A DNA stretch of 64,000 nucleotides from Halorarum salinum (GCF_013402875.1 NZ_CP058579.1:3038001-3102000), one strand, 5' to 3'. Counted from the stretch's first letter, positions 9,312-18,649 are shown. The notes: generated by a model not told the origin, from the letters alone. Numbers and translations are program-made.

Positions 9312-9647
9312 GTGACCGAAACCACCTCCGCACCGAAACCCGAACGCGTCGACGCCAGGGAGTTCCCCGACGCGCTCGCCGAGCACGGGTTCGTCCTCGT
9401 CGACTTCTACACGAAGGGCTGCACGCTCTGCCGGAGCGTCGAACCCGTGCTCGGATCGGTCGACCGCGCGACCGGCGTGCCGATGCTGCTCGTGAACCCG
9501 AAGGACGACCCGTCGCTCGTCGCGGAACACGACGTCCGGTCGGTGCCGACGCTCGCGCTGTTCCGCGACGGCGAGGAGGTCGGTCGGGTCGCCGACGGCT
9601 TCGTCAGCGCCGAACGGCTGGTCGAGTTCGTCGAGTCGAACCGGTAG
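9312..9647 (+). CDS. Thioredoxin family protein
   Basis: A 111-residue thioredoxin-fold protein starting at a GTG. The redox site is FYTKGCTLCRSVEP (CTLC in place of CGPC), followed by the cis-proline strand RSVPTLALFRDGEEVGR. The CTLC site and short length set it apart from the housekeeping thioredoxin; it should act as a cytoplasmic disulfide reductase or thiol donor of unknown partner. The gene stands alone between the membrane-protein cassette and a convergent regulator. Confidence 0.88.
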   Translation: MTETTSAPKPERVDAREFPDALAEHGFVLVDFYTKGCTLCRSVEPVLGSVDRATGVPMLLVNPKDDPSLVAEHDVRSVPTLALFRDGEEVGRVADGFVSAERLVEFVESNR

Positions 9648-9691
9648 CCGACGACGCGATCCCGGTGCGCGACGCTCCGGTGCGGGCGGTT

Positions 9692-10414
9692 CTACAGCCC
9701 CCGCAGTTCGTCCAGCGACTCCTCCAGCGGCGACGTCGAGACGGCCAGCGAGAAGCCGTCGACCCGCGCGAGGTCGGCGGCGTGGTCCCACAGCGCGTTC
9801 CCGTCGAGGCCGTGGAGCACGACCGCGTTCGGCGTCGGCGTCACCACCCGCAGGGCCACCAGCGGCGACTCGCCGCGGGTGACGCCGGTGAACACGAGCG
9901 CGCGGTCGGTCGACTGTCCGTACAGCCGGTAGAACTCCTCGCTGGACAGCGAGGTGATCGCCTCGATGCTGTTGATCACCGTGTGGCCGTTCACCGTGTC
10001 GCGGTCGCCGGCGACGACCTCGGTCGCGTCGAGCGCGTCGTACACCCGACTCGTCGGCAGCGCGGTCGGGTACTCGCGGATGTCGCGGACGATGTCGGAC
10101 TCGAAGCCCGCCGAGACGACGCGGGCGTACTGCCGGATGCGGCTCCCGCCGCGGTCCTCGTCGATGTCGAGCAGCGCGTTCACGATCCGGGAGACGAGGC
10201 CGATGCCGGGCGACTCGCGGCGGCCGCTCTCGTAGTCGGAGACGACCGACGAGGAGACGCCCATCGACTCGGCGAGATCCGTCTGGGAGACGCCGAAGTC
10301 GGTGCGCCACTTCCGGAGCGTCGCGCCCGGCGACTCCGAGAGGGCGATCTCCCCGGCGATGCGCCGCGCGAGCTCGGCCCGCGGGGCGTCGGAGTCGCCC
10401 CCTGCCGCGTTCAT
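9692..10414 (-). CDS. Helix-turn-helix transcriptional regulator (COG1709-like)
   Basis: A 240-residue protein from ATG 10414. Residues 32-70 form a Cro/C1-type helix-turn-helix: LRKWRTDFGVSQTDLAESMG and SSSVVSDYESGRRESPG. The C-terminal 150 residues form the conserved domain seen in archaeal COG1709 regulators (TEVVAGDRDTVNGHTVINSI, GQSTDRALVFTGVTRGESPL). The effector is unknown. It is divergent from the metal-dependent hydrolase gene, sharing an 89-base promoter region. Confidence 0.85.
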   Translation of the reverse strand: MNAAGGDSDAPRAELARRIAGEIALSESPGATLRKWRTDFGVSQTDLAESMGVSSSVVSDYESGRRESPGIGLVSRIVNALLDIDEDRGGSRIRQYARVVSAGFESDIVRDIREYPTALPTSRVYDALDATEVVAGDRDTVNGHTVINSIEAITSLSSEEFYRLYGQSTDRALVFTGVTRGESPLVALRVVTPTPNAVVLHGLDGNALWDHAADLARVDGFSLAVSTSPLEESLDELRGL

Positions 10415-10503
10415 GCTCGCCGGTCCGCGGACCTTCCGGTTAAGGGTGTCGGAGGGCCCAGTCCGGGGAAAGCTCCTTCCCCTCTCGGCTCCCCCTGGCG
10501 CGT

Positions 10504-11139
10504 GTGCCGTCAACGCTCGTCCACGTCGCGCTCGGCGGCCTGCTCGCCGCCGCGCTGCTCCCCGACCGGTACGCGACCCGGGGAGCGATGCTCGTCGTCC
10601 TCGTCGCCGCCGCGCTCCCGGACCTCGACTCGCTCGTCTCGCCGTTCCTCGGCGGCGCACACCGGTCGCTCGGGCACAACGTCCTCCTGCCGACCCTCAT
10701 CGGCCTCGCGCTCGCGTACGACCTCCGCGTCCGGGACCGCTCGCACCTCCACGAGCGGTTCGGCGCGGCGGGCGGCCCCGTCGCGTGCGCGGGCTTGGCC
10801 GCCTTCGTCGTCGCCGGCGTCGGACTCGACCTCGCGACGAACGGCGTGAACCTGTTCTGGCCGGTCCACGACCGGTTCTACGCGATGGACGGCGACCTGT
10901 TGCTGTCGAGCCACGACGGCGTGGTCCAGTCGTTCGTCGACCGGTCCTCGGAGGAAGCCGTACGGACCACGGAGAACCTGCACTACAGCACCGGGGTCGA
11001 CCCGTCACCCGGCGCGGAATCGCGCGACGTCGAGCGCGTGTTCCCCGTGGTGAGCGGCGGCTGGCAACTGCTCCTCGTCGCGGCCGGGGCGTTCGCGGTC
11101 GCGGCGAAGCTTCGGCGCGGCCCACGGGTCGAGCGGTAA
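10504..11139 (+). CDS. YdjM/LexA-binding-like membrane-bound metal-dependent hydrolase
   Basis: A 211-residue membrane protein starting at GTG. The N terminus PSTLVHVALGGLLAAALLPD, the acidic motif LPDLDSL and the His motif GGAHRSLGHN match the YdjM-type putative metal-dependent hydrolase family (COG1988), which has about four helices and a metal site formed by the HR...H and Asp residues. The central soluble region (FWPVHDRFYAMDGDLLLSS) is conserved among haloarchaeal homologues. Enzymatic substrate unknown. Confidence 0.83.
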   Translation: MPSTLVHVALGGLLAAALLPDRYATRGAMLVVLVAAALPDLDSLVSPFLGGAHRSLGHNVLLPTLIGLALAYDLRVRDRSHLHERFGAAGGPVACAGLAAFVVAGVGLDLATNGVNLFWPVHDRFYAMDGDLLLSSHDGVVQSFVDRSSEEAVRTTENLHYSTGVDPSPGAESRDVERVFPVVSGGWQLLLVAAGAFAVAAKLRRGPRVER

Positions 11140-11205
11140 AGCGGGTAGCGGGACGAGCCCGGCCAGCATCGGCGGATTGAACCCGGCCGCCGCGTTCGTG
11201 TCGAC

Positions 11206-11736
11206 ATGGACGTTCGACCCTTCGAGGACGGCGACGCGGAGGCGCTCTGGGAACTGAAACGCGGGTTCGAGACCGGTCTGGGGGAGGGTACGGGCGACGC
11301 TGACAAGGCCGAGACCTACGAGGCGAAACTGACCGACGAGTACCGGACGCGCTGGCTCTCGTGGGTGAAACGCAGCGTCGCGGAGGACGCGCGGTGCGTG
11401 ACGGTCGCCGTGCAGGGCGGCGACGAGGGCGAGAGCGCGGACGGGGGGAGCGAGGGGAGCGACCGAGCCCTCACGGGCTACGCCTTCGTCCTCCCGGAGT
11501 CGCTCGCGTTCGTCTGGGACGCCGCGGTGCTGAACGAACTCTACGTCCGGCCGGAACGCAGGGGAACCGGCGTCGCCGACGACCTGATGGCGGCCGCGCT
11601 GGAGGCCGCGCGGGGCCAGGACCTCCCGCTGGACCGGATGGTGCTCGACGTGGACCGCGGGAACGAACGTGCGCGGGCGTTCTACGAGCGACACGGCTTC
11701 GCCCACTGGGGCGAGATGGTCGCCCGGGACCTCTAG
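11206..11736 (+). CDS. GNAT family N-acetyltransferase
   Basis: A 176-residue acetyltransferase. It begins MDVRPFEDGDAEALWELKRG, and the acetyl-CoA-binding motif A is LNELYVRPERRGTGVADDLM (the R-R-x-G-x-G/A loop), followed by motif B ERARAFYERHGFAHWGE. The family moves an acetyl group from acetyl-CoA to an amine; the acceptor is not predictable. The 3' end overlaps the convergent membrane-protein gene by four bases. Confidence 0.88.
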   Translation: MDVRPFEDGDAEALWELKRGFETGLGEGTGDADKAETYEAKLTDEYRTRWLSWVKRSVAEDARCVTVAVQGGDEGESADGGSEGSDRALTGYAFVLPESLAFVWDAAVLNELYVRPERRGTGVADDLMAAALEAARGQDLPLDRMVLDVDRGNERARAFYERHGFAHWGEMVARDL

Positions 11737-12314
11737 TCCGGCAGGGAGCCGAGCACCCCGCCGGTCGTCGCGAAGACGAGCGGGTAGACGACCCCCGCGA
11801 GCAGGACGCCGGTGACGTAGTCCGGGCGGACGCTCCCCCCGTCGCCCGACCCGTACGCGAAGACGAACGTGCCGACGAGCGCGAGCAGGGCGTAGACGGG
11901 GACGAGAGTGAGACCCATCACCGCGCCGCCCGCCGGATCGTCGGCGTTCGAGTACGCCGCGACCGCGACCCCCGCGAGCAGGAGCACCAGCGGCGGAACG
12001 GCGTACAGCAGCGACAGGCTCCCGTCGCCGCCGCTCGCGATGAGGTTCTCGGTGCGCGTCCCGCCGAAGTTCGGGATGAGCACGTTCACGAAGTGCGCGT
12101 TGTAGAAGTACCACCCCACCGCCTTCCAGGCGGGGATCGGGTCGTTCCCGAACAGTTCCACGAGCACGTTTATCCCCCGAAGCCGGTCCTCCACCGTACC
12201 GAACTGCCGAACGTACGTCACCAGGTAGCTGACCACGTACGCGCCGACCCCGGCGATCACGCCGGTCACGGTCGGAACGCGTCCGCTAACCCCCCCTTTC
12301 GCGGCCATGTCCAT
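11733..12314 (-). CDS. Conserved haloarchaeal membrane protein, about five helices
   Basis: A 193-residue protein from ATG 12314 (ATG 12308 is an alternative giving MAAKGG). It contains hydrophobic helices at VTGVIAGVGAYVVSYLVTYV, LLYAVPPLVLLLAGVAVAA, AVMGLTLVPVYALLALVGTF and GVLLAGVVYPLVFATTGGVLG. The pattern of a first helix, a soluble loop with FYNAHFVN, then three or four helices is common in haloarchaeal proteins of unknown function. No transporter motif is visible. Confidence 0.68.
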   Translation of the reverse strand: MDMAAKGGVSGRVPTVTGVIAGVGAYVVSYLVTYVRQFGTVEDRLRGINVLVELFGNDPIPAWKAVGWYFYNAHFVNVLIPNFGGTRTENLIASGGDGSLSLLYAVPPLVLLLAGVAVAAYSNADDPAGGAVMGLTLVPVYALLALVGTFVFAYGSGDGGSVRPDYVTGVLLAGVVYPLVFATTGGVLGSLPD

Positions 12315-12407
12315 CCGTGGCCGGTTGGGGACCAAATGCTTTCTGCATCGCCGCCACGAGCGTGCCGAGTCGCAACCGTCTTGGCGCCCCCGGCCCGAGC
12401 CCGGTCG

Positions 12408-13640
12408 ATGCTGCTTCGGGAACTCTCGCTGCTGGACCGCGACGGGGGCAGACGGGGTGACCTCCGGATCGTCGACGGCGAACTCGCCGCGGTCGGCGAC
12501 CTCGAACCGTGGCGCGACGAGGCCGTTCTCGACCTACGGGGGACGGTCGCGCTCCCGGGGCTCGTCGACGCCCACGTCCACTTCTCGCTGTCGGGCGAAC
12601 GGACCGTCGACGAGGTCGTCTCGATGACCGACGCCGAACTTGCGCTGGTCGAGGCGAGGAACGCCCGAAAGACGCTGGAGGCGGGGGTCACCGGCGTCCG
12701 TGCGATGGGCGCGCGTGGCGTCGACGTCCGCGTTCGGGACCGCATCGACGCCGGTGACGTCCCCGGCCCGCGGACGGTCGCGAACTGCCGATCGATCACG
12801 GCCACGGGCGGACACGGCCACCACCTCGGCCGGGAGATCGACGGGCCGGACGACGCGCGGCGGGCGGTCCGCGAGGGGGCCAAACGCGGCGCGGAGTTCG
12901 TGAAGTTCATGGCCACTGGCGGGGTCACGACCCCCGGTACCGACCCCGACGCGGTGGCGCTGACCGACGACGAACTCGACGCGCTCGTCGACGAGGCCCA
13001 CCGGCGGGGGATGCACGCCGCGACCCACGCCCACGGCGCGGCGGGCGTGAAGGCGGCGGTTCACGCCGGCGTCGACACCGTCGAGCACGGCACGTTCCTC
13101 GACGACGAGGCGATCGACCTGCTGCTCCGCGAGGACGTCACGCTCGTGCCGACGCTGTCGGCGCCGTACCACATCGTCCGCAACGTCGACGCCGCGACCG
13201 CCGACGTCCGGCGGAAGACGGAGCGCGTGTACGAGCGCCACATCGAGTCGTTCCGCGACGCGGTCGAGGCGGGCGTCCGGATCGCCGGCGGCACCGACGC
13301 GGGGACGCCGTTCAACGTGCACGGCGCGAACGCCGCCGAGGTCGAGTTCATGACCGAGTACGGGATGGAGCCGCTGGCGGCCATCGATGCCATGACCGCG
13401 ACCGCCGCCGACACGATCGGCCTCGCGGGCGCCGGGACGCTCGAACCGGGGACCCACGCGGACCTGCTCCTCTGTGACGGGGACCCCACCGAGGACCCCA
13501 CTGCGCTCAACGACCCGGCAGTCGTGCTCAAGGGCGGGGAGGTCGTCGCGGGCGGCGACCGGGAGACCCGTCGGGCCCTCGAGGACGCGTCGGCCGCGGA
13601 ACCGTCGCCGGGCGACGGGTCGGTGGCGGCGCGGAACTGA
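12408..13640 (+). CDS. Amidohydrolase family protein (imidazolonepropionase/prolidase-like)
   Basis: A 410-residue TIM-barrel metal hydrolase from ATG 12408. Metal-site residues are visible in order: HxH in LVDAHVHFS, the likely carbamylated lysine in EFVKFMATGGVTT, histidines in ATHAHGAAG and VEHGTF, and the catalytic aspartate in GGTDAGTPF. The flanking beta-sandwich (LRGTVALPG, GTLEPGTHADLLLCDGDP) is that of cyclic amidases and Xaa-Pro dipeptidase-like amidohydrolases. The natural substrate cannot be named. Longer upstream frames are antisense to the membrane protein and were ignored. Confidence 0.88.
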   Translation: MLLRELSLLDRDGGRRGDLRIVDGELAAVGDLEPWRDEAVLDLRGTVALPGLVDAHVHFSLSGERTVDEVVSMTDAELALVEARNARKTLEAGVTGVRAMGARGVDVRVRDRIDAGDVPGPRTVANCRSITATGGHGHHLGREIDGPDDARRAVREGAKRGAEFVKFMATGGVTTPGTDPDAVALTDDELDALVDEAHRRGMHAATHAHGAAGVKAAVHAGVDTVEHGTFLDDEAIDLLLREDVTLVPTLSAPYHIVRNVDAATADVRRKTERVYERHIESFRDAVEAGVRIAGGTDAGTPFNVHGANAAEVEFMTEYGMEPLAAIDAMTATAADTIGLAGAGTLEPGTHADLLLCDGDPTEDPTALNDPAVVLKGGEVVAGGDRETRRALEDASAAEPSPGDGSVAARN

Positions 13641-13653
13641 CGGGCGTCGCCGC

Positions 13654-14277
13654 CTAGTCGAGCACCGCGGTGCCGCCGCCGGTCGCGTCGTGCCACTCGC
13701 CCCTCGAAATCGAGTAGCGGACGAGGTCCGTGACCGCCCCGTCGGGCGTCGCGTGCCGGTTCCGGAACCGTCCGTCCCGCCGGCCGCCGAACCGATCGAC
13801 GTACTTCGTGATGGCCCGCTCGCTCCTCGCGTTCCCCGGTTCGTGGCCGACGGTGACGACCTCGAGGTCGAGGCGGTCGAACGCGAGTTCGACCAGCGCG
13901 GTCGCGCGTTCGCCGGAGTAGCCCCGGCCCCAGAACCGTCTCCTGAGCCAGAGGCCGAGGTCGCCGCGCCGTCTCCCCCAGTCCACCTGGATTCCGGTGA
14001 AGCCCGCCATCTCCCCGGCGCCGTCCTCCCCGTCCCGCGGTCGGAGCACGTAGCCTGCTGCCGACGCCTCCTCGCGGTGCTCGTCGCCGCGTTCGAGGAA
14101 CGCCTCCGTCTCGCGGGGGTGCTCGTGGGGGTCCCAGGGAACGTGCCGCGTCACGTCCTCGATGCCGGGATCGGCCGAACAGATCCGGTAGAGTTCCCGG
14201 GCGTCGATGCCGTCCGTCGACCGCGGTTCGAACCGGAGCCGTTCCGTCTCGATGGTCCGAGGGAAGAGGTCAGCCAT
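13654..14277 (-). CDS. GNAT acetyltransferase, RimJ/RimL type (tandem copy 2)
   Basis: A 207-residue protein starting MADLFPRTIETERLRFEPRS. The RimJ/L pattern is clear: ETERLRF at the N terminus, GLWLRRRFWGRGYSGERATA as the acetyl-CoA loop and EVVTVGHEPGNARSERAITK as motif B. Such enzymes acetylate protein N termini, antibiotics or small amines. It overlaps its upstream paralogue by eight bases, so the two are one transcription unit and arose by tandem duplication. Confidence 0.87.
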   Translation of the reverse strand: MADLFPRTIETERLRFEPRSTDGIDARELYRICSADPGIEDVTRHVPWDPHEHPRETEAFLERGDEHREEASAAGYVLRPRDGEDGAGEMAGFTGIQVDWGRRRGDLGLWLRRRFWGRGYSGERATALVELAFDRLDLEVVTVGHEPGNARSERAITKYVDRFGGRRDGRFRNRHATPDGAVTDLVRYSISRGEWHDATGGGTAVLD

Positions 14278-14905
14278 CGAGTTCCTCGACGAACTCCGCG
14301 TGCGACTCGTCGCCGACGGCCTCGCGCCACTCCGCCTGCGACACGGAGAACCGAAGCACGTCGCGCGGGCCCTTCCCGTCCGGGACGACCTCGTTTCGGA
14401 TCCGACCCTCGCGCCGGCCGCCCATCCGCTCGACGTACTTCTCGATGGCGCGGACGGACTTTCCGTTCTCGGGGAACACCGCGACCGCGAGCAGGTCGAG
14501 GTCCAGCCGACGGAACGCGAGGTCCGCGAGCGCGAGCGCCCGCTCGCCGGAGTAGCCCCGGCCCCAGAACGGCTTCCGGAGCCAGACGCCGAGCGTCCCG
14601 ACCCGGGTGTCCCAGTCGAGGTGGAGGCCGGCGTTACCCGCGAACTCGCCGGCGCCCGGTTCCCCCTCGCGCGGGAACACGGCGTACGTGGCGCTCCCGC
14701 GCTCGTCCCACGCCTCCGCGAAGTCGGCGAGCACGTCGCGGCTCTCCTTCGGGTGATCGTGGGGGCGCCACGAGAGGAACTCGCACTCCTCCGCGACGGT
14801 GTCGCTCCCGCTCGCGCCGGCGTGCCCGTAGAACTCCAGGGCGTCGACGGCGGCGTCGTGGCGGTCGAGTCGGAGGCGATCGGTGAGGATCCGCTCGGGG
14901 AACAT
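14270..14905 (-). CDS. GNAT acetyltransferase, RimJ/RimL type (tandem copy 1)
   Basis: A 211-residue paralogue of the next gene. It shares the TDRLRL start, the loop VWLRKPFWGRGYSGERALAL and VFPENGKSVRAIEKYVERMG with the downstream copy, and the same C-terminal RIRNEVVPDG/VLRFSVSQAEW pattern. It is the first gene of the two-gene unit. Acceptor unknown; the divergence of the N-terminal halves suggests different substrates. Confidence 0.87.
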   Translation of the reverse strand: MFPERILTDRLRLDRHDAAVDALEFYGHAGASGSDTVAEECEFLSWRPHDHPKESRDVLADFAEAWDERGSATYAVFPREGEPGAGEFAGNAGLHLDWDTRVGTLGVWLRKPFWGRGYSGERALALADLAFRRLDLDLLAVAVFPENGKSVRAIEKYVERMGGRREGRIRNEVVPDGKGPRDVLRFSVSQAEWREAVGDESHAEFVEELDG

Positions 14906-15074
14906 GTCCGACGCCTCACCTGACGTGGCAAAAACCCTTCCTCGGGTGTGTCACGAACTCGCAGGCTCGAGCCGCGACGCGAGAGTCCGCCGCCCCGACG
15001 ACCCCGGGTCGACGCGGAGGACACACGACCGCTCCGACATTTAAGGCAGGCAGGCCCCTACGGCCGGGCGAACC

Positions 15075-15335
15075 ATGTCCGATCTCGTCCTCTACGAACT
15101 GGAGGGTTGTCCGTACTGTACGAAGGTGAAGAACAAACTCGCCGAACTCGGCCTCGACTACGACTCCGAGATGGTGCCGCGGCCCCGCCACGAGCGGACG
15201 GAGGTGCAGGAGGTGAGCGGCCAGACCGGCGTGCCGGTGCTCGTCGACGAGGAACACGGCGTCGAGGGGATGGCCGAGAGCGACGACATCGTCGCCTACC
15301 TGGAGGAGACGTACGGCTCGGGGAGCGCGGCGTAG
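15075..15335 (+). CDS. Glutaredoxin-like / GST N-terminal domain protein
   Basis: An 86-residue thioredoxin-fold protein with the redox motif EGCPYCTKVKNKLAELGLDY near residue 12 (CPYC, the glutaredoxin site) and the conserved QTGVPVLVDEEHGVEGMAES cis-proline and binding loop, ending IVAYLEETYG as in glutathione-transferase N-terminal domains. Haloarchaea use gamma-glutamylcysteine rather than glutathione, so it probably acts with that thiol. A TTTAAGG box at about 15040-15046 lies 30 bases upstream of the ATG. Confidence 0.9.
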   Translation: MSDLVLYELEGCPYCTKVKNKLAELGLDYDSEMVPRPRHERTEVQEVSGQTGVPVLVDEEHGVEGMAESDDIVAYLEETYGSGSAA

Positions 15336-15454
15336 GACCGACGTCCTCGGCCTTCCGACGTGACTTTCGCGAACGAACCGAGCGAGCGAACGGTCCGAGC
15401 GGGACGGACGGCCCTGGCGGGCGTTCCGCGAACGGAACCCTGCCCCGTCGACGG

Positions 15455-16441
15455 TCAGGCCTCCTGGGGCTCCTCGGACCGGTCGCGGATGAGTTCGCGG
15501 ACCCTGTCTGGGTCGTCCGTCTCTGCCAGTTCGTCGACCGAGACGATGGCCGTGCCGTCGAGGGACTCGCGCTTCGAGCGCTCCTCGGTGAAGTAGACGG
15601 CCCGCGTCCGGGTCACGCGGCCGAGCGAGGCCATCAACTTCGCGCGCTTGGCCGCCGTCTTGGTGAACGAAGAGTGGCCGGTGAGGAGCGTGAAGGTGAC
15701 GTCCGGCGCCTCGGCGTCGTCCGCGTTCTCGCTCACCGCCTTGAACGGCGCGCGCTGGGTGGGGTGGACGACGAAGCCGGCCCGCGAGAGCACCGCGTGG
15801 ACGTGTTCGTCGTCCGGGTCGGCCTCGGGCGGTTCCGGCGTTGGGTCGGCCTCGCGCACCTCCTCGGCGCCCTCCATCACGTTCACGGGGTCCGAGAAGG
15901 GCCGATCGAACAGGTCCTCCAGCTGGACGGCGACCTCGACGGAGGCGTTCATGCCGTTCTCGTACTTGGCGACCGTGCGCCGGGAGACGCCGAGTTCGTC
16001 GGCCAGCCGCCCGAGGCTCCAGCCGCGTTCCTTCCGCTCGTCGGAGACCAGCGTGCCGTCGATGTTGACGTACAGTCCGCCGGGCGCCGCGTAGATGAGC
16101 GGCGGGACCTCCTCGACCAGCAGGTCGTACAGCGTGTCGGGGTGGATGGCCGGGACGCCGTGCCGGAAGTACACCACGCCGGGCTTGATGTCCTCGTCGC
16201 GGGTCCGCATCCCGACGACCATCGGCGTCGCCGAGAGGTAGCTACCCAGCCGCCGCATCTCGGCACCCGTCGGTCCGTCGAAGGCGTCGACGTTCCCGAG
16301 GACCTTGAGCAGCAGGAGGTCCTCGCCCCGCCGCGCGGCGAGGTCGAAGCTCTTCGGGCGGACCGCACAGCGCTCGCTGACGAGGAAGCCCGCGTCGGCG
16401 AGCATCGCGGTCACGTTCCCGACCAGCGCCGTCCGGGACAT
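15455..16441 (-). CDS. Archaeal HTH-type transcriptional regulator (COG1395-like)
   Basis: A 328-residue protein. Residues 1-125 form a conserved alpha/beta domain ([42 protein letters not shown]); residues 130-175 are an XRE-type helix-turn-helix ([29 protein letters not shown]); the C-terminal half repeats a similar nuclease-like fold ([20 protein letters not shown]). This layout is the archaeal COG1395 family. A CATATAAGG box centred at 16468 on the minus strand, 27 bases before the ATG, predicts a leaderless transcript. It is divergent from tiaS. Confidence 0.88.
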   Translation of the reverse strand: MSRTALVGNVTAMLADAGFLVSERCAVRPKSFDLAARRGEDLLLLKVLGNVDAFDGPTGAEMRRLGSYLSATPMVVGMRTRDEDIKPGVVYFRHGVPAIHPDTLYDLLVEEVPPLIYAAPGGLYVNIDGTLVSDERKERGWSLGRLADELGVSRRTVAKYENGMNASVEVAVQLEDLFDRPFSDPVNVMEGAEEVREADPTPEPPEADPDDEHVHAVLSRAGFVVHPTQRAPFKAVSENADDAEAPDVTFTLLTGHSSFTKTAAKRAKLMASLGRVTRTRAVYFTEERSKRESLDGTAIVSVDELAETDDPDRVRELIRDRSEEPQEA

Positions 16442-16541
16442 GTCGTAAGATAAGCGAACGCACCCTTATATGGGTTGTGCCGGCCGTGCGCGGCGGTCAC
16501 CCGGCTCCGTCCGGAGGTTACCGCGAACCGCGGTCGGAGTA

Positions 16542-16549
16542 CCTAAATA
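16542..16549 (+). promoter_or_regulatory. TATA-like box of tiaS
   Basis: CCTAAATA sits about 45 bases before the GTG start of tiaS, with a GGGGAGG ribosome-binding stretch at 16580-16586. This is the expected layout of a leadered archaeal transcript and supports the GTG at 16594 as the start. Confidence 0.5.
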
Positions 16550-16593
16550 GCAGCAGCCGACGCGAAACCCACATACCCCGGGGAGGTCTTCCC

Positions 16594-18033
16594 GTGACCG
16601 TGACGGTCATCGGCCTCGACGACACGGACTCGCGGACCGAGGGCATGTGCAGTACCTACCTCGCCGCGCTCGTCGCCGAGGCCGTGGCGGCCGCCGGCGG
16701 AACCGTCGACAGGCTCGTGCTCGTCCGGCTCAACCCCGCCGTCGAGCACAAGACGCGCGGGAACGCCGCGCTCGCCGTCCACGCCGACGTCGACGCCGAC
16801 CGGGCGTTCGACGTCGCCGCAGGACTGGTCGAGGAGTACGCCGTCGACGAGGACCCCCACACCAGCCCCGGGCTGGTCGTCGCCGACGGCGGCCCGGAGT
16901 CGGTGCCGACCCGGGTCGCCGAGTTCGCCGGCGACGCCGTTCGGGAGTTCCACTCGGTCCGAGACGCGATCGCGATCGCGGATGACGCGAGTTATCGGCA
17001 CGCTGGATGGGGCGCCGAGACCGGGGACGGCACCCCCGGACGCGGTCGGATCGGCGCGCTCGCGGCCGTCGGCGCGTGGGCGGCGTGGCACGACCCCGGG
17101 GGTACGGACGGGGCGGCCGAATCCGGCGACGCGACGGCTGCGACGGACGGGACGCCCGACGGCTGGACCTACGAGCACGTCAGCTACCGGCAGTTCGATC
17201 GCTGCGGAACCCCTCGAGAGGTCGACGAGGAGTCGGCGTTCGCCGCCGCCGACGCGGGGTATCCGGCCGTCTGGGACACGGTCGACCGCGGGACCGGCGA
17301 GGCGGTCTGCGTCCCCAACGCGCCGGGGCCGATCCTCCACGGGATCCGCGGCGACGACCCCGACGCCGTCCGGCGCGTCGCCGGGCGGATCGACTCGGAA
17401 CCCGTCGAACGGACGGCCCTCTTTCACACGAACCAGGGGACCGACGCGCACCTCCGGGATGCCACGGTCTGCGCGGTCGAGGACGGCCGCGCCTACCGCG
17501 TGACGGGCGAGGTCGTCTCGGCCCCCGAGACCAGGCGGGGCGGGCACGTCTTCCTCGCCGTGTCGGGCGTCGATCGGGGAGACGGCGCCGAATCCGGCGA
17601 CGTCGAACCGGGCGGCGCCGACCCGAAAGACGCCGAACCCGACGCAGTCGCCGATCTGGACTGCGTCGCGTTCGCGCCCACGGACCGGTTCCGGGACAGG
17701 GTCCGCGGACTCACGGAGGGCGACCGAATCACGGTCTGCGGCGAGGTGGCCGACGGCACGCTCAAACTGGAGAAGTTCGCCGTCCGCGAGCTCGTCACGA
17801 CGGGGTGGGTCGTCCCGGAGTGTCCCGACTGTGGCCGGTCGATGGAGTCGGCCGGCGCGGACCAGGGGTACCGCTGCCGGGACTGTGGGACGAGCGAACC
17901 CGGGAAGGCGTCCCGGAAACTGGACCGCGACCTCGAACTCGGCTGGTACGAGGTCCCGCCGACCGCGCGGCGCCACGTCGCCAAGCCGCTCGTCAGGGGC
18001 GGGTTCGACGCGCCGACCCACCCCGAGCGCTAG
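16594..18033 (+). CDS. tiaS: tRNA(Ile2) 2-agmatinylcytidine synthetase
   Basis: A 479-residue enzyme that attaches agmatine to C34 of the tRNA reading AUA codons, using ATP, so that CAU anticodons read isoleucine. It begins MTVTVIGLDDTDSRTEGMCS, with the DDTDS nucleotide-binding motif, then the conserved NPAVEHKTRGNAALA segment. A middle region contains TEYEHV-like and RRGGHVFLAVSG stretches of the OB-fold, and the C terminus holds a zinc ribbon (CPDCGRSMES...YRCRDCG). It starts at GTG 16594 with a good ribosome-binding site. Acidic low-complexity inserts near residues 165-190 and 330-350 are haloarchaeal. Confidence 0.95.
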   Translation: MTVTVIGLDDTDSRTEGMCSTYLAALVAEAVAAAGGTVDRLVLVRLNPAVEHKTRGNAALAVHADVDADRAFDVAAGLVEEYAVDEDPHTSPGLVVADGGPESVPTRVAEFAGDAVREFHSVRDAIAIADDASYRHAGWGAETGDGTPGRGRIGALAAVGAWAAWHDPGGTDGAAESGDATAATDGTPDGWTYEHVSYRQFDRCGTPREVDEESAFAAADAGYPAVWDTVDRGTGEAVCVPNAPGPILHGIRGDDPDAVRRVAGRIDSEPVERTALFHTNQGTDAHLRDATVCAVEDGRAYRVTGEVVSAPETRRGGHVFLAVSGVDRGDGAESGDVEPGGADPKDAEPDAVADLDCVAFAPTDRFRDRVRGLTEGDRITVCGEVADGTLKLEKFAVRELVTTGWVVPECPDCGRSMESAGADQGYRCRDCGTSEPGKASRKLDRDLELGWYEVPPTARRHVAKPLVRGGFDAPTHPER

Positions 18034-18551
18034 TCGAAGCGGCCGCTCGCCTCGCGGAGGGCGTCGTCGTCGAGGGGCGCGACGCCGGCCTCCGACTCGA
18101 GGAACCGGTCGGGGGCGTCGAACCGCGCGTCGCTCACCTCCGCGCCCGGGATCGGTTCGCCCGCCGTCTCCGCCCGGTCGACGACGTAACGGATGGCGAC
18201 GACCGCCCGTCTCCCGCGTTCGACGTGGTCGGCGCGAAACAGTTCCAGGTCCGCCGGGTCGACGCGGACGCCCGCCTCCTCCGCGAGTTCGCGGGCAGCG
18301 CCGACGGCCGGCGGTTCGTCGTGCTCGATGTTGCCGCCGGGCACGCCCCACGTGCCGAAGTTCGGTTCGGTGGCCCGCTCGACCATGAGCACGCGGTCGC
18401 CGTCGACGACCAGCACCCCCGCGACCGGCCTGCTGTTCTCCCAGACGACCCTGTCGCAGTTCGGGCAGTAGCGTCGGCTGCGGTTCTCGACCTCGACGCG
18501 GCCGAGTTCGGTCCCGCAGATCGGGCAGTGCTCGCCCGGGACCGTGATCAT
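18030..18551 (-). CDS. Nudix hydrolase with N-terminal zinc ribbon
   Basis: A 173-residue protein. Residues 9-33 are a zinc ribbon (CPICGTEL...YCPNCDRVVW), and the Nudix box follows as GGNIEHDEPPAVGAARELAE then EAGV, containing the REXXEE metal ligands. Such proteins hydrolyse nucleoside diphosphates linked to another group; the zinc ribbon plus Nudix arrangement resembles NADH pyrophosphatase-type enzymes but the NudC signature is absent. It converges on tiaS with a four-base overlap. Confidence 0.9.
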   Translation of the reverse strand: MITVPGEHCPICGTELGRVEVENRSRRYCPNCDRVVWENSRPVAGVLVVDGDRVLMVERATEPNFGTWGVPGGNIEHDEPPAVGAARELAEEAGVRVDPADLELFRADHVERGRRAVVAIRYVVDRAETAGEPIPGAEVSDARFDAPDRFLESEAGVAPLDDDALREASGRFD

Positions 18552-18649
18552 CGGCGGACCGCCGTGGGTGATGGGGTGGTGGTCGTCCGACCGAAACCGG
18601 GTGCGGGGGCTACGGACACGTCCGACCTCGGCGGTCCGGACTCAAGAAG

